Source: a virus. Taken from it: a DNA stretch of 31,741 bases. Under the pieces are notes generated by a model. It did not search any database. It worked only from the letters and a program-made list of their open reading frames with translations, and was not told the DNA's origin. How positions within the stretch are numbered: the first letter of the stretch is position 1; each line of letters begins with the position of its first letter. Of the stretch, positions 1-7,783 are shown piece after piece. The stretch covers positions 1 through 31,741 of IMG/VR virus record IMGVR_UViG_3300007511_001211; one strand, 5' to 3'. The position numbers and the translations under genes were made by a program.

Positions 1-6
1 AATTCT

Positions 7-423
7 ATGTACGAGCCTGAGATTATTGATGTCTCCCCACCCGCCAAGAAAGTAAAAACCAACTACCTTTCAGCAGTCGTTTGGACTTCGGTTGTCGCAA
101 CTGTGGTCTGTACGATTTTCATGGGTCTCCTTTTATATGTTGTAAATGAGAGCCGAATTGAGGAGCGACTCGAAACGGCTGCGAGCCACGCTCTTTACAA
201 TTTGGAAAGCGTCATCAAACGGCAGAATATAGAGATACAGCAATTGAAGGCAGAAAATAAAAAGATATACAATCACATAAAATTCTGGGCTCCCATAGAA
301 CACAGGCTACCACCAGGCGTGATAGAAAAATGGGACATCAAAGGATATGGTGTTCCCAAATATGAACTCCACTCCCAGAATGTGTGTGAAGAGGATATGT
401 TATGCTTACCTTTCTTGGAATAA
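7..423 (+). CDS. Membrane-anchored coiled-coil protein, unknown function
   Basis: I do not recognise this 138-residue protein. It has a short polar N-terminus, one strongly hydrophobic segment at about residues 21-46, and then a charged helical stretch (about 48-90) with the heptad-like pattern of a coiled coil. This suggests an inner-membrane protein with a soluble coiled-coil domain. The start at position 7 is close to the window edge, so its ribosome-binding site cannot be judged and an upstream start is possible. Its 3' end overlaps the next gene, a site-2 protease, by 22 nt, which suggests translational coupling. It could be a partner or substrate of that protease, or an inner-membrane spanin-like protein. 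Both readings are speculative. Confidence 0.6.
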   Translation: MYEPEIIDVSPPAKKVKTNYLSAVVWTSVVATVVCTIFMGLLLYVVNESRIEERLETAASHALYNLESVIKRQNIEIQQLKAENKKIYNHIKFWAPIEHRLPPGVIEKWDIKGYGVPKYELHSQNVCEEDMLCLPFLE

Positions 424-1205
424 TCGTTTTAGTAATTTTTGTCCATGAACTTGGACACTATGTCGCTGCCCGTGCTGTTGGCGTCGCCGTTGATAGTTTT
501 TCAATAGGCTTCGGCAAAGTCCTCCTCAAGAAGAAAATATGGGGAACTGAATGGCGACTTTCTTTATTACCGCTGGGCGGATATATCAAACCACGAGGCG
601 AACAAGATTATCATAATGTTGAGAACGACCCCGAGTCCTTTTGGGCGGTGTCGGCATGGAAGCGAGCCTTTATAGCGGTGATGGGTCCGGTATTTAATTT
701 GTTGTTGCCGTGGCCATTATATTTTATGCTGCTTGTTGGGCAGCCATATCCTGATGTTTATATACCAGAAGGGGCGACTCCCCACCGCATAGGTGTGATG
801 GAAGCGGCTGGTTATTCACATCAGGTTTCCCTAAAAATGTATAAGAGTATATGGGAGGCAGTAACGGTGCCTCGACAAGAGCCTATGTCTGTCAAAGAAA
901 TTGGTGGACCTGTTGCAGTTTACGAGTTCACAGAGCAAGCCAGAAAGCGGAGCGCAGAAACAGGAGACTGGGGATTTCTAATCGACTGGATAGCCTTTTT
1001 CTCCATCAATCTCGGCGTCATTAATCTACTACCAATTCCAGTATTAGATGGTGGACATATCGGTATCTCTGTGGTGGAAGGTATAAGACGTAAAAAATTG
1101 GCAGTAAAGACACGAAACGTACTAAATATTATTGGTGCGGTTCTAGTGCTCGGAATTTTTGTTTTGGCAATAACTTCTGATGTGCTACGACTTACTGGAA
1201 TCTAG
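402..1205 (+). CDS. Minimal site-2 protease (M50 family, RseP-like) without a PDZ domain
   Basis: Predicted intramembrane zinc metalloprotease of 267 residues. The HELGH zinc motif is at residues 15-19 in the first membrane segment. The third zinc ligand lies in the LDGGH motif at 215-219 (Asp216), preceded by NLLPIP, as in RseP/SpoIVFB-type site-2 proteases. Further membrane segments are likely near 86-112 and 240-260. E. coli RseP is about 450 residues with two periplasmic PDZ domains. Here only about 60 residues separate the second hydrophobic segment from the conserved IGGP region, so the PDZ domains are absent. The family cleaves transmembrane segments, for example of anti-sigma factors. 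A role in host envelope signalling or lysis timing is inference. The ATG lies about 8 nt after a GAGG and overlaps the preceding gene. Confidence 0.88.
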   Translation: MLTFLGIIVLVIFVHELGHYVAARAVGVAVDSFSIGFGKVLLKKKIWGTEWRLSLLPLGGYIKPRGEQDYHNVENDPESFWAVSAWKRAFIAVMGPVFNLLLPWPLYFMLLVGQPYPDVYIPEGATPHRIGVMEAAGYSHQVSLKMYKSIWEAVTVPRQEPMSVKEIGGPVAVYEFTEQARKRSAETGDWGFLIDWIAFFSINLGVINLLPIPVLDGGHIGISVVEGIRRKKLAVKTRNVLNIIGAVLVLGIFVLAITSDVLRLTGI

Positions 1206-1207
1206 GA

Positions 1208-1217
1208 ACTATTTATA
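1208..1217 (+). promoter_or_regulatory. Putative phage promoter motif ACTATTTATA
   Basis: Copy of the ACTATTTAT motif that recurs upstream of gene blocks in this window. It lies 3 nt after the protease stop and about 22 nt before the ATG of the Cys-rich peptide gene. Promoter function is inferred from recurrence and placement only. Confidence 0.5.
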
Positions 1218-1238
1218 ACAACCCTCGGGGGGAACAAA

Positions 1239-1343
1239 ATGAAACTCGTACTTCACAAGTTGGTTAATCTTTTTAATGATAAGCACTGTTGCTGTTGCTG
1301 CGGATGCTGCTCCTGCTCGGGGTGCAAAGGAGAATGCAAGTGA
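1239..1343 (+). CDS. Tiny cysteine-rich, metallothionein-like peptide
   Basis: A 34-residue open frame with 10 cysteines packed into its last 18 residues: five in a row, then a Gly, then CC, CxC and CxxC-type spacings ending CKGECK. The N-terminal 16 residues are an ordinary helix-like stretch (MKLVLHKLVNLFNDKH). It is the first frame after a putative promoter. Its stop overlaps the next start as GTGA, and the AAGGAG for the next gene lies inside its 3' end, which is the arrangement of translationally coupled phage genes. Clustered Cys with CxC and CxxC spacing is typical of metallothioneins, so binding of Zn, Cu or Cd is possible. A disulfide-rich peptide or a mere leader peptide cannot be excluded. 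The upstream GGGGGG is a weak ribosome-binding site. Confidence 0.5.
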   Translation: MKLVLHKLVNLFNDKHCCCCCGCCSCSGCKGECK

Positions 1344-1804
1344 AAATTAAAGAATCTAAGCTAAGAGAAATTATAAAACAAACGATCTATACAGAGGTTG
1401 GTAGGCGGGCTATTAACGAAGGCCGCATTGATGAACTTTTTGGTTTATTTGGTGGCGGCAAGAAAGGGAAGAAGGGTAATGTTGTTACTTTAGATAATCC
1501 CGATAAACACACCGGACAGCTTCAGAAAGCTTTTAATGAAATTGGTGGAGCAATGTCAGGCATGGGTGCAAAAGCTATTCCACAATTATTTTCAAATTTG
1601 GCAAAGGCTTTTGCTAAAGGTGGGACAGCCCCTCACGACGAAAACCTTCTTGCTAAAGCTATGATTGAATTTAAAGACCTGAAAGCAAAAGGTTCGATGC
1701 GTGGCTTTGATGGCGTTGAAGAGATGTTGCTTAGTCTAAAGAACAAGCAAATAGGTGACCAGTCCGTTGATAAATTTATGAATGCAATGCTGAAGCTAAC
1801 CTAA
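1340..1804 (+). CDS. MKI-tag small protein with shifted cleavage site (candidate internal head protein)
   Basis: A 154-residue protein. I place the start at GTG 1340 because AAGGAG (1327-1332) sits 7 nt upstream and because this start gives the N-terminus shared with its relatives (M/V-KIKESKLREIIKQ). The upstream in-frame ATGs lie inside the Cys-rich peptide gene and lack a ribosome-binding site. Residues 1-33 align without gaps to the gene at 8738. Both continue to an (I/L)-x-E followed by G at residue 27, then D-E-L/F and a Gly-rich linker (LFGGG). The rest is a helical domain I do not recognise. It heads the tag-protein array, 12 nt before the next member. A packaged internal head protein is my inference. 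Confidence 0.7.
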   Translation: MKIKESKLREIIKQTIYTEVGRRAINEGRIDELFGLFGGGKKGKKGNVVTLDNPDKHTGQLQKAFNEIGGAMSGMGAKAIPQLFSNLAKAFAKGGTAPHDENLLAKAMIEFKDLKAKGSMRGFDGVEEMLLSLKNKQIGDQSVDKFMNAMLKLT

Positions 1805-1816
1805 TTGGGATAAAAA

Positions 1817-3004
1817 ATGAATCTCAAAGATCACTTAATAGAACTTATTAACGAAGTCACTCAAGGTGAGATGGAGTTTGCTGAATTAGAAGCAGCCCGT
1901 CAAAACTACAAAGAAAATTTTAGAGACGACGAGGCACGCCACCAGTTTGGAATGATGGTAGAAAAACTCGTAGAACCTATTATGAGTGAGATGGGACTTT
2001 TTTTGGAGGCTGAAGCATTTTATAATCGTGGCGAGATTGTGTTTACCAACTATAAGAACATAGATGTAACGATTGACCCGCTTGGGATGATGGGAAGATA
2101 TGATGTTCAGGTGACACCACTCGCTGGCTCGGAAGGCGAAATCAACCCAATGGAGATAAGCCTTGATAGCATGAAAGGCGTCGCCCAATTTATCAAAGAT
2201 GAATACCGGGATCAACTATCCCGAGGCGGAACATATGAACAACCACCAAGAGGAATGGTCGGCGAACCAGAAGGACAAATGGAATTGCCCTTACCCAGGG
2301 AGAGTAAAATGAGAATTACAAAATCACAACTACAACAAATTATTCGGGAAGAAACCAAAAACCTCAAAGAAGCCGCTTCTCGGGAACAGATTGAAAACTA
2401 TCTCAGAGACATAGCCGACGGCATGGCTGCCGATGGGCTGAACCCCATGGCAATCAAAATGGGTCTCAACGATGAGTTCATGGATAACTTTGCCGGAATG
2501 GGCGTTCCCTATGGTGCGTTTGAGGAATTTATAGAAGAACTAGCAATGGACGCCGGAGGTGGCATTCGTGTGGAGAACAAAACGAAAATCACGAAGACTC
2601 AACTACAGCAAATCATCAAAGAAGAGATGGAAGCTGAACTTAGCGAAGATAAGTACGCCACCGAGGATGACCGCCCTCTGGGAACAGGTCGCTCTTTGAT
2701 GAGTGCCGAAGACGCAAAAAAAGCATCCAGAATGGCTGACAGGTTATATAGCATTCTCGGACCAGACAGTAGCGTTGACTCAGCAGCCAGAATTTTGGTT
2801 CGGCGACTCTCTTACCTCCTGAAGAGGGGTATCGCTGGTGGGCGTCCCGAACCCGAAGGACTGGGAGGACCCTCTTCTGCGGCAGAAATGGAAGATTACG
2901 AAAGCGATTATCGTGACCCGCCAAGCAAGCCACTCAAAACGGGCAAAGGTCGCCGAGGACCAAGCAAGGCTCAACTTGATATGATGAAGGACTACGACAT
3001 ATGA
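1817..3004 (+). CDS. Three-module fused tag protein (polyprotein-like)
   Basis: A 395-residue protein built from three consecutive modules. Residues 1-164 start MNLKDHLIELINE. Residues 165-255 start with a full tag (MRITKSQLQQIIREE) whose Met is an in-frame ATG at 2309 with a GGGAG a few bases upstream, so internal initiation is possible. Residues 256-395 start with a tag whose first codon is ACG instead of ATG (2582-2584), giving TKITKTQLQQIIKEE. Each tag is followed by an unrelated, mostly helical acidic domain. The layout looks like separate neighbouring genes that became fused by loss of stops. If the tag is a cleavage signal for the phage protease, the product would be processed into separate peptides. 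The stop overlaps the next start as ATGA. Domain functions are unknown. Confidence 0.72.
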   Translation: MNLKDHLIELINEVTQGEMEFAELEAARQNYKENFRDDEARHQFGMMVEKLVEPIMSEMGLFLEAEAFYNRGEIVFTNYKNIDVTIDPLGMMGRYDVQVTPLAGSEGEINPMEISLDSMKGVAQFIKDEYRDQLSRGGTYEQPPRGMVGEPEGQMELPLPRESKMRITKSQLQQIIREETKNLKEAASREQIENYLRDIADGMAADGLNPMAIKMGLNDEFMDNFAGMGVPYGAFEEFIEELAMDAGGGIRVENKTKITKTQLQQIIKEEMEAELSEDKYATEDDRPLGTGRSLMSAEDAKKASRMADRLYSILGPDSSVDSAARILVRRLSYLLKRGIAGGRPEPEGLGGPSSAAEMEDYESDYRDPPSKPLKTGKGRRGPSKAQLDMMKDYDI

Positions 3005-3330
3005 AAATCACAAAATCACAACTACGAAAGATTATCAAAGAGGAACTCAAAGAAGCCGGACTCCCACACAGTATGCGGTCAGGAAGATCTATGGGCGACT
3101 TAGACAGGGAAGCAAAAATGAGAGAAACAGATTTCCTCGCTAAGAAGTCAACAGAACTTGACCTCGCCAGAGACGCCGCCCGACCTGCTGACCCGATTGG
3201 ACCAGATGATGCCTATGCAATTGCCGAGGTACTTACGGACTTGGGCTTTACTCTTACACGAGGCGGAATGAACAAGTTTGCTGATTTCCTTATTGACCTA
3301 GAAGCCTCCGAAGATTTACGGAGAACATAA
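3001..3330 (+). CDS. MKITK-tag small protein (candidate internal head protein)
   Basis: A 109-residue protein with the exemplary tag MKITKSQLRKIIKEEL at its N-terminus, then a polar linker rich in charged residues (about 17-60) and a helical C-terminal domain (about 61-109). The domain is unlike those of its neighbours and I do not recognise it. The start overlaps the previous stop (ATGA) and the stop overlaps the next start (TAATG), so translation is probably coupled along the array. The tag contains I-K-E at residues 12-14, matching the (L/I)-x-E consensus of T4-type prohead protease. Confidence 0.72.
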   Translation: MKITKSQLRKIIKEELKEAGLPHSMRSGRSMGDLDREAKMRETDFLAKKSTELDLARDAARPADPIGPDDAYAIAEVLTDLGFTLTRGGMNKFADFLIDLEASEDLRRT

Positions 3331-3593
3331 TGAAAATCACCAAGTCTCAACTACGAAAGATCATTAAAGAAGAACTCCAAGCGGAAGCAGCCGAAGACCC
3401 TCGTGCCCCATCGCCCAAGTCTTATGAATATCCCGATGCTGGCAGCAGCTTCCGAAGAGCGGTAATGAACATGGTCCTTCAAAATGTTGACCTATCGGTG
3501 CCCCCCGGAAAAAGAGAACAACTCATCAACGACATTCAGTTGGCGTTTGATGCCGCCGGCATCGGCGGACCTATTAGCAGGATGGAACAATAA
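3330..3593 (+). CDS. MKITK-tag small protein (candidate internal head protein)
   Basis: An 87-residue protein. Its first 16 residues are identical to those of the gene at 3001, yet six of those 16 codons differ synonymously, so the peptide rather than the DNA is conserved. A Pro/Ser-containing linker leads into a helical domain (about 35-80) that differs from the neighbours. It overlaps both flanking genes by one base (TAATG at each end). Function unknown. Packaging into the head is inferred from the shared tag. Confidence 0.72.
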   Translation: MKITKSQLRKIIKEELQAEAAEDPRAPSPKSYEYPDAGSSFRRAVMNMVLQNVDLSVPPGKREQLINDIQLAFDAAGIGGPISRMEQ

Positions 3594-3883
3594 TGAAAAT
3601 CACAAAGACCCAACTACGAAAGATTATCAAAGAAGCCATCGGCGAAGAGAACGCTTTGATGAAGACTATTAATCGCTGGTCCGAAGAAGGAAAAGATGTT
3701 CCTGTCGGAAAAACGGTAGGAAGAGCAGAGCGCAGCGACCAACTAGACGCAATTCTACAACACATGAGCACGGACCTCGGAAAAGCCATGGATGTTGTTT
3801 CTTACTTGGTAATGAACACTGACCAAGCCGTCCTTGATAAGTGGTTTGAAGGACGAGGCTTGCTCGGAGACCCAGGAGCATAA
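3593..3883 (+). CDS. MKITK-tag small protein (candidate internal head protein)
   Basis: A 96-residue protein starting MKITKTQLRKIIKEA. The I-K-E followed by Ala at residue 15 is the closest match in the array to the T4 targeting-sequence junction (IAE followed by Ala in T4 IPIII). The remaining roughly 80 residues look like a compact helical domain with a GRGLLG tail that I do not recognise. The start overlaps the previous stop (TAATG), and the next tag gene begins 1 nt after its stop. Confidence 0.72.
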   Translation: MKITKTQLRKIIKEAIGEENALMKTINRWSEEGKDVPVGKTVGRAERSDQLDAILQHMSTDLGKAMDVVSYLVMNTDQAVLDKWFEGRGLLGDPGA

Positions 3884-3884
3884 A

Positions 3885-4142
3885 ATGAAAATAACAAAAC
3901 AACAACTACAAAAAGTTATTAGAGAAGAAGTCACAAAGGCTCTGCGTGAAGACGCCAGCGACGACACCTTTGAAATGGTGGATGTAATCGTCCAGGCACT
4001 AGGACCACAACAAGCCCTTGAAGAACTAGTCCAAGCTATGGAACGCTCCAACGCCCAAGACCTTCTTGGTTATGTTATGCAAATGCACGACATGCGTATG
4101 CCGGGCGACGAAGTTGAAGACTACAAGCCCAGCGATTTTTAG
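3885..4142 (+). CDS. MKITK-tag small protein (candidate internal head protein)
   Basis: An 85-residue acidic protein starting MKITKQQLQKVIREE. An in-frame ATG 51 nt upstream lies inside the preceding gene. I chose 3885 because it restores the tag and has a nearby AGGAG (3874-3878). After the tag there is a predicted mostly helical domain with many Asp/Glu/Gln and Met residues. I-R-E at residues 12-14 fits the protease consensus. Function unknown. Confidence 0.72.
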   Translation: MKITKQQLQKVIREEVTKALREDASDDTFEMVDVIVQALGPQQALEELVQAMERSNAQDLLGYVMQMHDMRMPGDEVEDYKPSDF

Positions 4143-4151
4143 GCAAACAAA

Positions 4152-4361
4152 ATGAAAATCACAAAATCTTTACTTCAACAGATTATCAAAGAAGAACTCC
4201 TCAAAGAGCGAGTTTCTTCTGGGGTTGAAGAGATTGACGAGAAGATACAAGAAGTAGAGGATTTCATCAGAGAAAGAATAGATTCTCTAGACATGATTGA
4301 TTTTGCCGCACTACTTGGCGCTTTGAAGGTAAGAATAAAAAATAAGCTCGGACAAGAATAG
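4152..4361 (+). CDS. MKITK-tag small protein, last of the first array
   Basis: A 69-residue protein starting MKITKSLLQQIIKEEL, followed by a predicted helical hairpin (about 25-69) rich in Glu, Ile and Lys. It is the shortest member of the array and closes it. Downstream there is a 64-nt gap before the Mre11/Rad50 gene. I-K-E at 12-14 fits the prohead-protease consensus. The body domain is not recognised. Confidence 0.7.
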   Translation: MKITKSLLQQIIKEELLKERVSSGVEEIDEKIQEVEDFIRERIDSLDMIDFAALLGALKVRIKNKLGQE

Positions 4362-4425
4362 CCCAGCCTAAACACCCCAAACATCATCTGATACAATAAG
4401 ACACACTGACAGAAGGAGTGCGCCT

Positions 4426-7400
4426 ATGGTGCGGATAGCACATTTTGGGGATACCCATATCAAAAACCTGAAATATCATTATGAATATCGTAAGGCATTT
4501 GAGCATATCTACGAGACCCTGCGGAGGGAGAACGTAGATTACATTGTTCATTGTGGCGACTTGGCTCACACAAAAACACAACTCTCACCAGAGTATTTTG
4601 AGCTAGCCACAGATTTCCTAAAGAACTTGGCTGACATCGCCGAGACCCATATCATCCTCGGCAATCACGACGGCAACCTACGGAACAGCAGCCGCCAAGA
4701 TGCTATCACTCCAATTGTGGAAGCACTTAACCACCCAAGTCTAATTCTACACAAGTATTCCGGGGAAATGTTTCTGGAGGATAATCTCTCCTTAAATATA
4801 ATGTCCATTTTTGACGAAACCAATTGGCTCGACCCCGCCGACCCAGACGCAATCAACATCGCTCTTTATCACGGAGCAATTAATAATAGCCAAACAGACC
4901 TCGGCTGGGTGATGGACCACGGCGACCACGACATTTCGGTGTTTGACAAGTTTGACTATGCCATGTTGGGCGACATCCACAAGACCAATCAGGTTCTCAA
5001 CGAGAGCGGGACTATCCGCTATTGTGGCTCTACTATCCAGCAAAATCACGGCGAGACAAACGACAAGGGCTTTTTGATTTGGGACATCAAAAGCAAAACC
5101 CACTATGATGTGAAGCATCACCTCGTCAAAAATGTCAAACCCTTTATGACGATTGAACTCACAGAGAAGGGCAACATCCCACGCAAGTTGGATATCCCAG
5201 AAGGTGCCCGACTGCGTGTGGTGACGCACCACAAAGTCTCACTAGACAAAATCCGCCGTGTGATGGATATTGTCAAAACCCGTTTCAAGCCTGAGAGCCT
5301 CTCTTTTGTAAATAAAGCGGGACTAAAACGAGACAGCGTAAATGTTGACGACCTTGGCAATACGGAGAACCTACGAGACCCCGCAGTCCAAGAGCGATTA
5401 ATTCGGGAATACCTAAAAGAATATGAACCCGATACCAAGACATTAGAAAAGGTTTTCCAACTAAATTCCAAGTACGACAGCTATGTCAACGGCGATGAGG
5501 CTGGGCTACGAAATGTAGAGTGGTCGCTGAAAAAGATGGAGTGGGACAACCTATTCAATTACGGAGAAGGCAACACCGTCAATTTTGAGAAACTCAACGG
5601 CGTTGTCGGCATCTTCGGTAAAAACTATTCAGGCAAGAGTTCTGTTGTTGACAGTATGCTTTACACGGTGTATAATTCAATTAGCAAGAACAACCGCAAG
5701 AACCTAAACATCATTAACCAGAATAAGCCCTCTGGCTGCGGACGAGTCGAGATTGATGTATCAGGCAAGACCTACATCATTGAGCGGAAGTCCGAGAAGT
5801 ACACTCGCAAACTTCACGGAGAAGAAACCGAAGAAGCCAAGACCGATGTAGAGTTCACGGTGATTGACCCAGCCACCAACGAGGAAACTAGCCTCAACTC
5901 GCTGGATCGCAACGGCACAGACAAAGCAATTCGGCGAATCTTTGGAACAATTGACGACTTTTTGCTAACAAGTATGTCCAGCCAGATGGGTGCGATGACC
6001 TTCATCAACGAGGGTTCAACCAAGCGCAAGGAAATCCTCGCCAAATTTTTAGACCTTGACCAGTTTGAGAAGAAGTTTAGGCGCTCTAAGGAGGACAGCA
6101 TAGAAACCCGAGCCCTGCTCAGAAAATTGGAAGATAATACTTTTGATGAAGATATTACGCAACTCCTCGGAGAACTGACCGATAATGAAAAAGCAAGGGA
6201 AAAGCAGGAAAGGAAATGCGAGAAACTAACCACCGAGTTAGAGACCATTTCCGAGCGAGTCAAAGAGATTGATGGACTTTTCGCATCTGCCCCTGTTGAA
6301 CTTATCAACATCGGAAAAGAGACAGCAAGACTTGCGACAGCAGGACAAGAGCGGTCTGATTACAATCTCAAAATTGCCCAGACTAAAAACCAAAAGAAAG
6401 ATGTTTTGGAACAAGCGAAAGTCCTCAAAGGACTGCTAGACAAAACAGATGTGTCAGCACTCAAAGAAAAGATTACAGAGTGCGAAGGCATCCAAAAAGA
6501 ACTCACCAGCTTAGAAGCAGAGATAAATCTGCGGGAAACCCAAAAAGAAAACTACGAGAAGAAGGTTAGTATTCTCGGCGAAGTGCCCTGCGGACCCGAG
6601 TTCTCCCATTGTAAATTTATCAAGGACGCCTATGAGTCCAAGTCTCTGCTGGGTGACTGCCGCAAAAGTCTGATGGCTCTCCGCCGCCGCCACAACCAGT
6701 TGACAACCAAACTGGAAGGTATGGATGTAGAGACACTAGAATCAGAGCGGAACCTCTACAACGACAGGGACAAGGAATATGCTGACCTCTGCACCGAGGC
6801 AACCAACCTTGACCTATCTTTGGCGCAGATAAAAAATAAACTCCACCTCCTCACCAACGAGATGGCAAGCATCAAAACAAAAATTGAGGTTTATGAATTA
6901 AACAAGGAAGCAATTGAGAACCGAGAGGAACTCATCAAAGAGCAAGATGACCTCAAAGAAAAGTCCATCAAAATGGAAAGCGACATTGTTATCTGCGAAA
7001 CCAAGGTGCTTGACCTTGTAAAACAGCACGGCGGCATTGAAACCCAGATTGAAAACATCAAAGACAAACAACAAGAACTGGAAGACCTGCGGACTGACTA
7101 CGCTGCCTACGATTTGTTCATGCGCTGCACTCATCCTAATGGCATCAGTTATGATGTGGTGAAGCGGATGCTACCTCTTATCAACGAGGAGATCAGCACG
7201 GTGCTTGCCAACGTCACCGACTTCGACATCTTTTTCGAGGCAGAAAAGAATAAATTAGACATCTTCATCAAACATCCAAAGTACGAAGCACGACCTTTAG
7301 AGATGGCTTCTGGAGCAGAAAAAACGCTCGCAGCCATCGCCATCCGCATCGCCCTAACCAATGTGTCAACCCTACCAAAATCTGACATTATGATTATGGA

Positions 7401-7578
7401 TGAACCGGGCACAGCCTTGGACGCCGAAAACCTTGAAGGCTTTATGCGAGTGATGGAAATGATCAAGGGCTACTACAAAACTGTGCTTTTGATTACTCAC
7501 TTGGATAGTCTCAAAGATATTGCGGATATGACTATTGACATTGAGCGTCAAGATGGGTATGCTTTCGTATCTCAATAA
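4426..7578 (+). CDS. gp47-gp46: Fused Mre11-Rad50 recombination nuclease (T4 gp47 + gp46 in one chain)
   Basis: A 1050-residue single polypeptide. Residues 1 to about 345 are an Mre11/SbcD/gp47 metallophosphatase: GDTH (Asp9, His11), GD at 44-45, GNHD at 79-82, a conserved His149 and GDIH at 182-185. Residues from about 364 are a Rad50/SbcC/gp46 ATPase: Walker A GKNYSGKS (398-405), a Q-loop near 520, a long coiled coil (about 545-890), signature SGAEKTLA (962-969), Walker B with Asp992/Glu993, and the H-loop His1025. The hook region has Cys722 and Cys729 (CGPEFSHC) instead of the usual CxxC. In T4 the two proteins are separate, and the complex resects DNA ends for recombination-dependent replication and host DNA degradation. 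No stop or frameshift separates the halves. AAGGAG precedes the start. Confidence 0.95.
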   Translation: MVRIAHFGDTHIKNLKYHYEYRKAFEHIYETLRRENVDYIVHCGDLAHTKTQLSPEYFELATDFLKNLADIAETHIILGNHDGNLRNSSRQDAITPIVEALNHPSLILHKYSGEMFLEDNLSLNIMSIFDETNWLDPADPDAINIALYHGAINNSQTDLGWVMDHGDHDISVFDKFDYAMLGDIHKTNQVLNESGTIRYCGSTIQQNHGETNDKGFLIWDIKSKTHYDVKHHLVKNVKPFMTIELTEKGNIPRKLDIPEGARLRVVTHHKVSLDKIRRVMDIVKTRFKPESLSFVNKAGLKRDSVNVDDLGNTENLRDPAVQERLIREYLKEYEPDTKTLEKVFQLNSKYDSYVNGDEAGLRNVEWSLKKMEWDNLFNYGEGNTVNFEKLNGVVGIFGKNYSGKSSVVDSMLYTVYNSISKNNRKNLNIINQNKPSGCGRVEIDVSGKTYIIERKSEKYTRKLHGEETEEAKTDVEFTVIDPATNEETSLNSLDRNGTDKAIRRIFGTIDDFLLTSMSSQMGAMTFINEGSTKRKEILAKFLDLDQFEKKFRRSKEDSIETRALLRKLEDNTFDEDITQLLGELTDNEKAREKQERKCEKLTTELETISERVKEIDGLFASAPVELINIGKETARLATAGQERSDYNLKIAQTKNQKKDVLEQAKVLKGLLDKTDVSALKEKITECEGIQKELTSLEAEINLRETQKENYEKKVSILGEVPCGPEFSHCKFIKDAYESKSLLGDCRKSLMALRRRHNQLTTKLEGMDVETLESERNLYNDRDKEYADLCTEATNLDLSLAQIKNKLHLLTNEMASIKTKIEVYELNKEAIENREELIKEQDDLKEKSIKMESDIVICETKVLDLVKQHGGIETQIENIKDKQQELEDLRTDYAAYDLFMRCTHPNGISYDVVKRMLPLINEEISTVLANVTDFDIFFEAEKNKLDIFIKHPKYEARPLEMASGAEKTLAAIAIRIALTNVSTLPKSDIMIMDEPGTALDAENLEGFMRVMEMIKGYYKTVLLITHLDSLKDIADMTIDIERQDGYAFVSQ

Positions 7579-7783
7579 AATAAAATACCACTGGGAGTGT
7601 GGACGACATTCCAATATACCTCGGTGTTGTATCCTGTGGTTTATTGGTCCGTGGAGAATAGCATTGAGAGTTCCCAGACTTTGGGCTATGTTTTATGAAA
7701 ATGATTCACACTATATTCGGTGCCCCTTGTGCAGGGTTAGAAATCGCCGGAACAAAATAAAAGAGTGCGACTGTGAGATATGA
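7559..7783 (+). CDS. Small protein with possible zinc-binding C-terminus
   Basis: A 74-residue frame that begins inside the last 20 nt of the Mre11/Rad50 gene. An in-frame ATG at 7553 is an alternative start. It is rich in Trp, Arg and Cys and ends with CPLC about 16 residues before CDC, which could form a zinc-binding unit. The ribosome-binding site is weak. Support comes from its stop overlapping the next start (ATGA, 7780-7783) and from filling an otherwise empty 200-nt gap. Function unknown. Confidence 0.45.
   Translation: MLSYLNKIKYHWECGRHSNIPRCCILWFIGPWRIALRVPRLWAMFYENDSHYIRCPLCRVRNRRNKIKECDCEI

Noticed and set aside
1208-1217. T4 late promoter TATAAATA on the minus strand (reverse complement of the recurring motif)
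   Set aside because: No minus-strand genes exist for it to drive; the placement relative to + strand starts fits a + strand element better.
1289-1340. Upstream ATG starts for the tag protein at 1340
   Set aside because: They lie inside the Cys-rich peptide gene in another frame, have no suitable ribosome-binding site and would add residues not shared by the family.
3001-4200. Repeated tag-coding DNA as a CRISPR array or att-type direct repeats
   Set aside because: Spacing is irregular, repeats are always in frame at gene starts and differ at synonymous sites, so the repetition is at the protein level.
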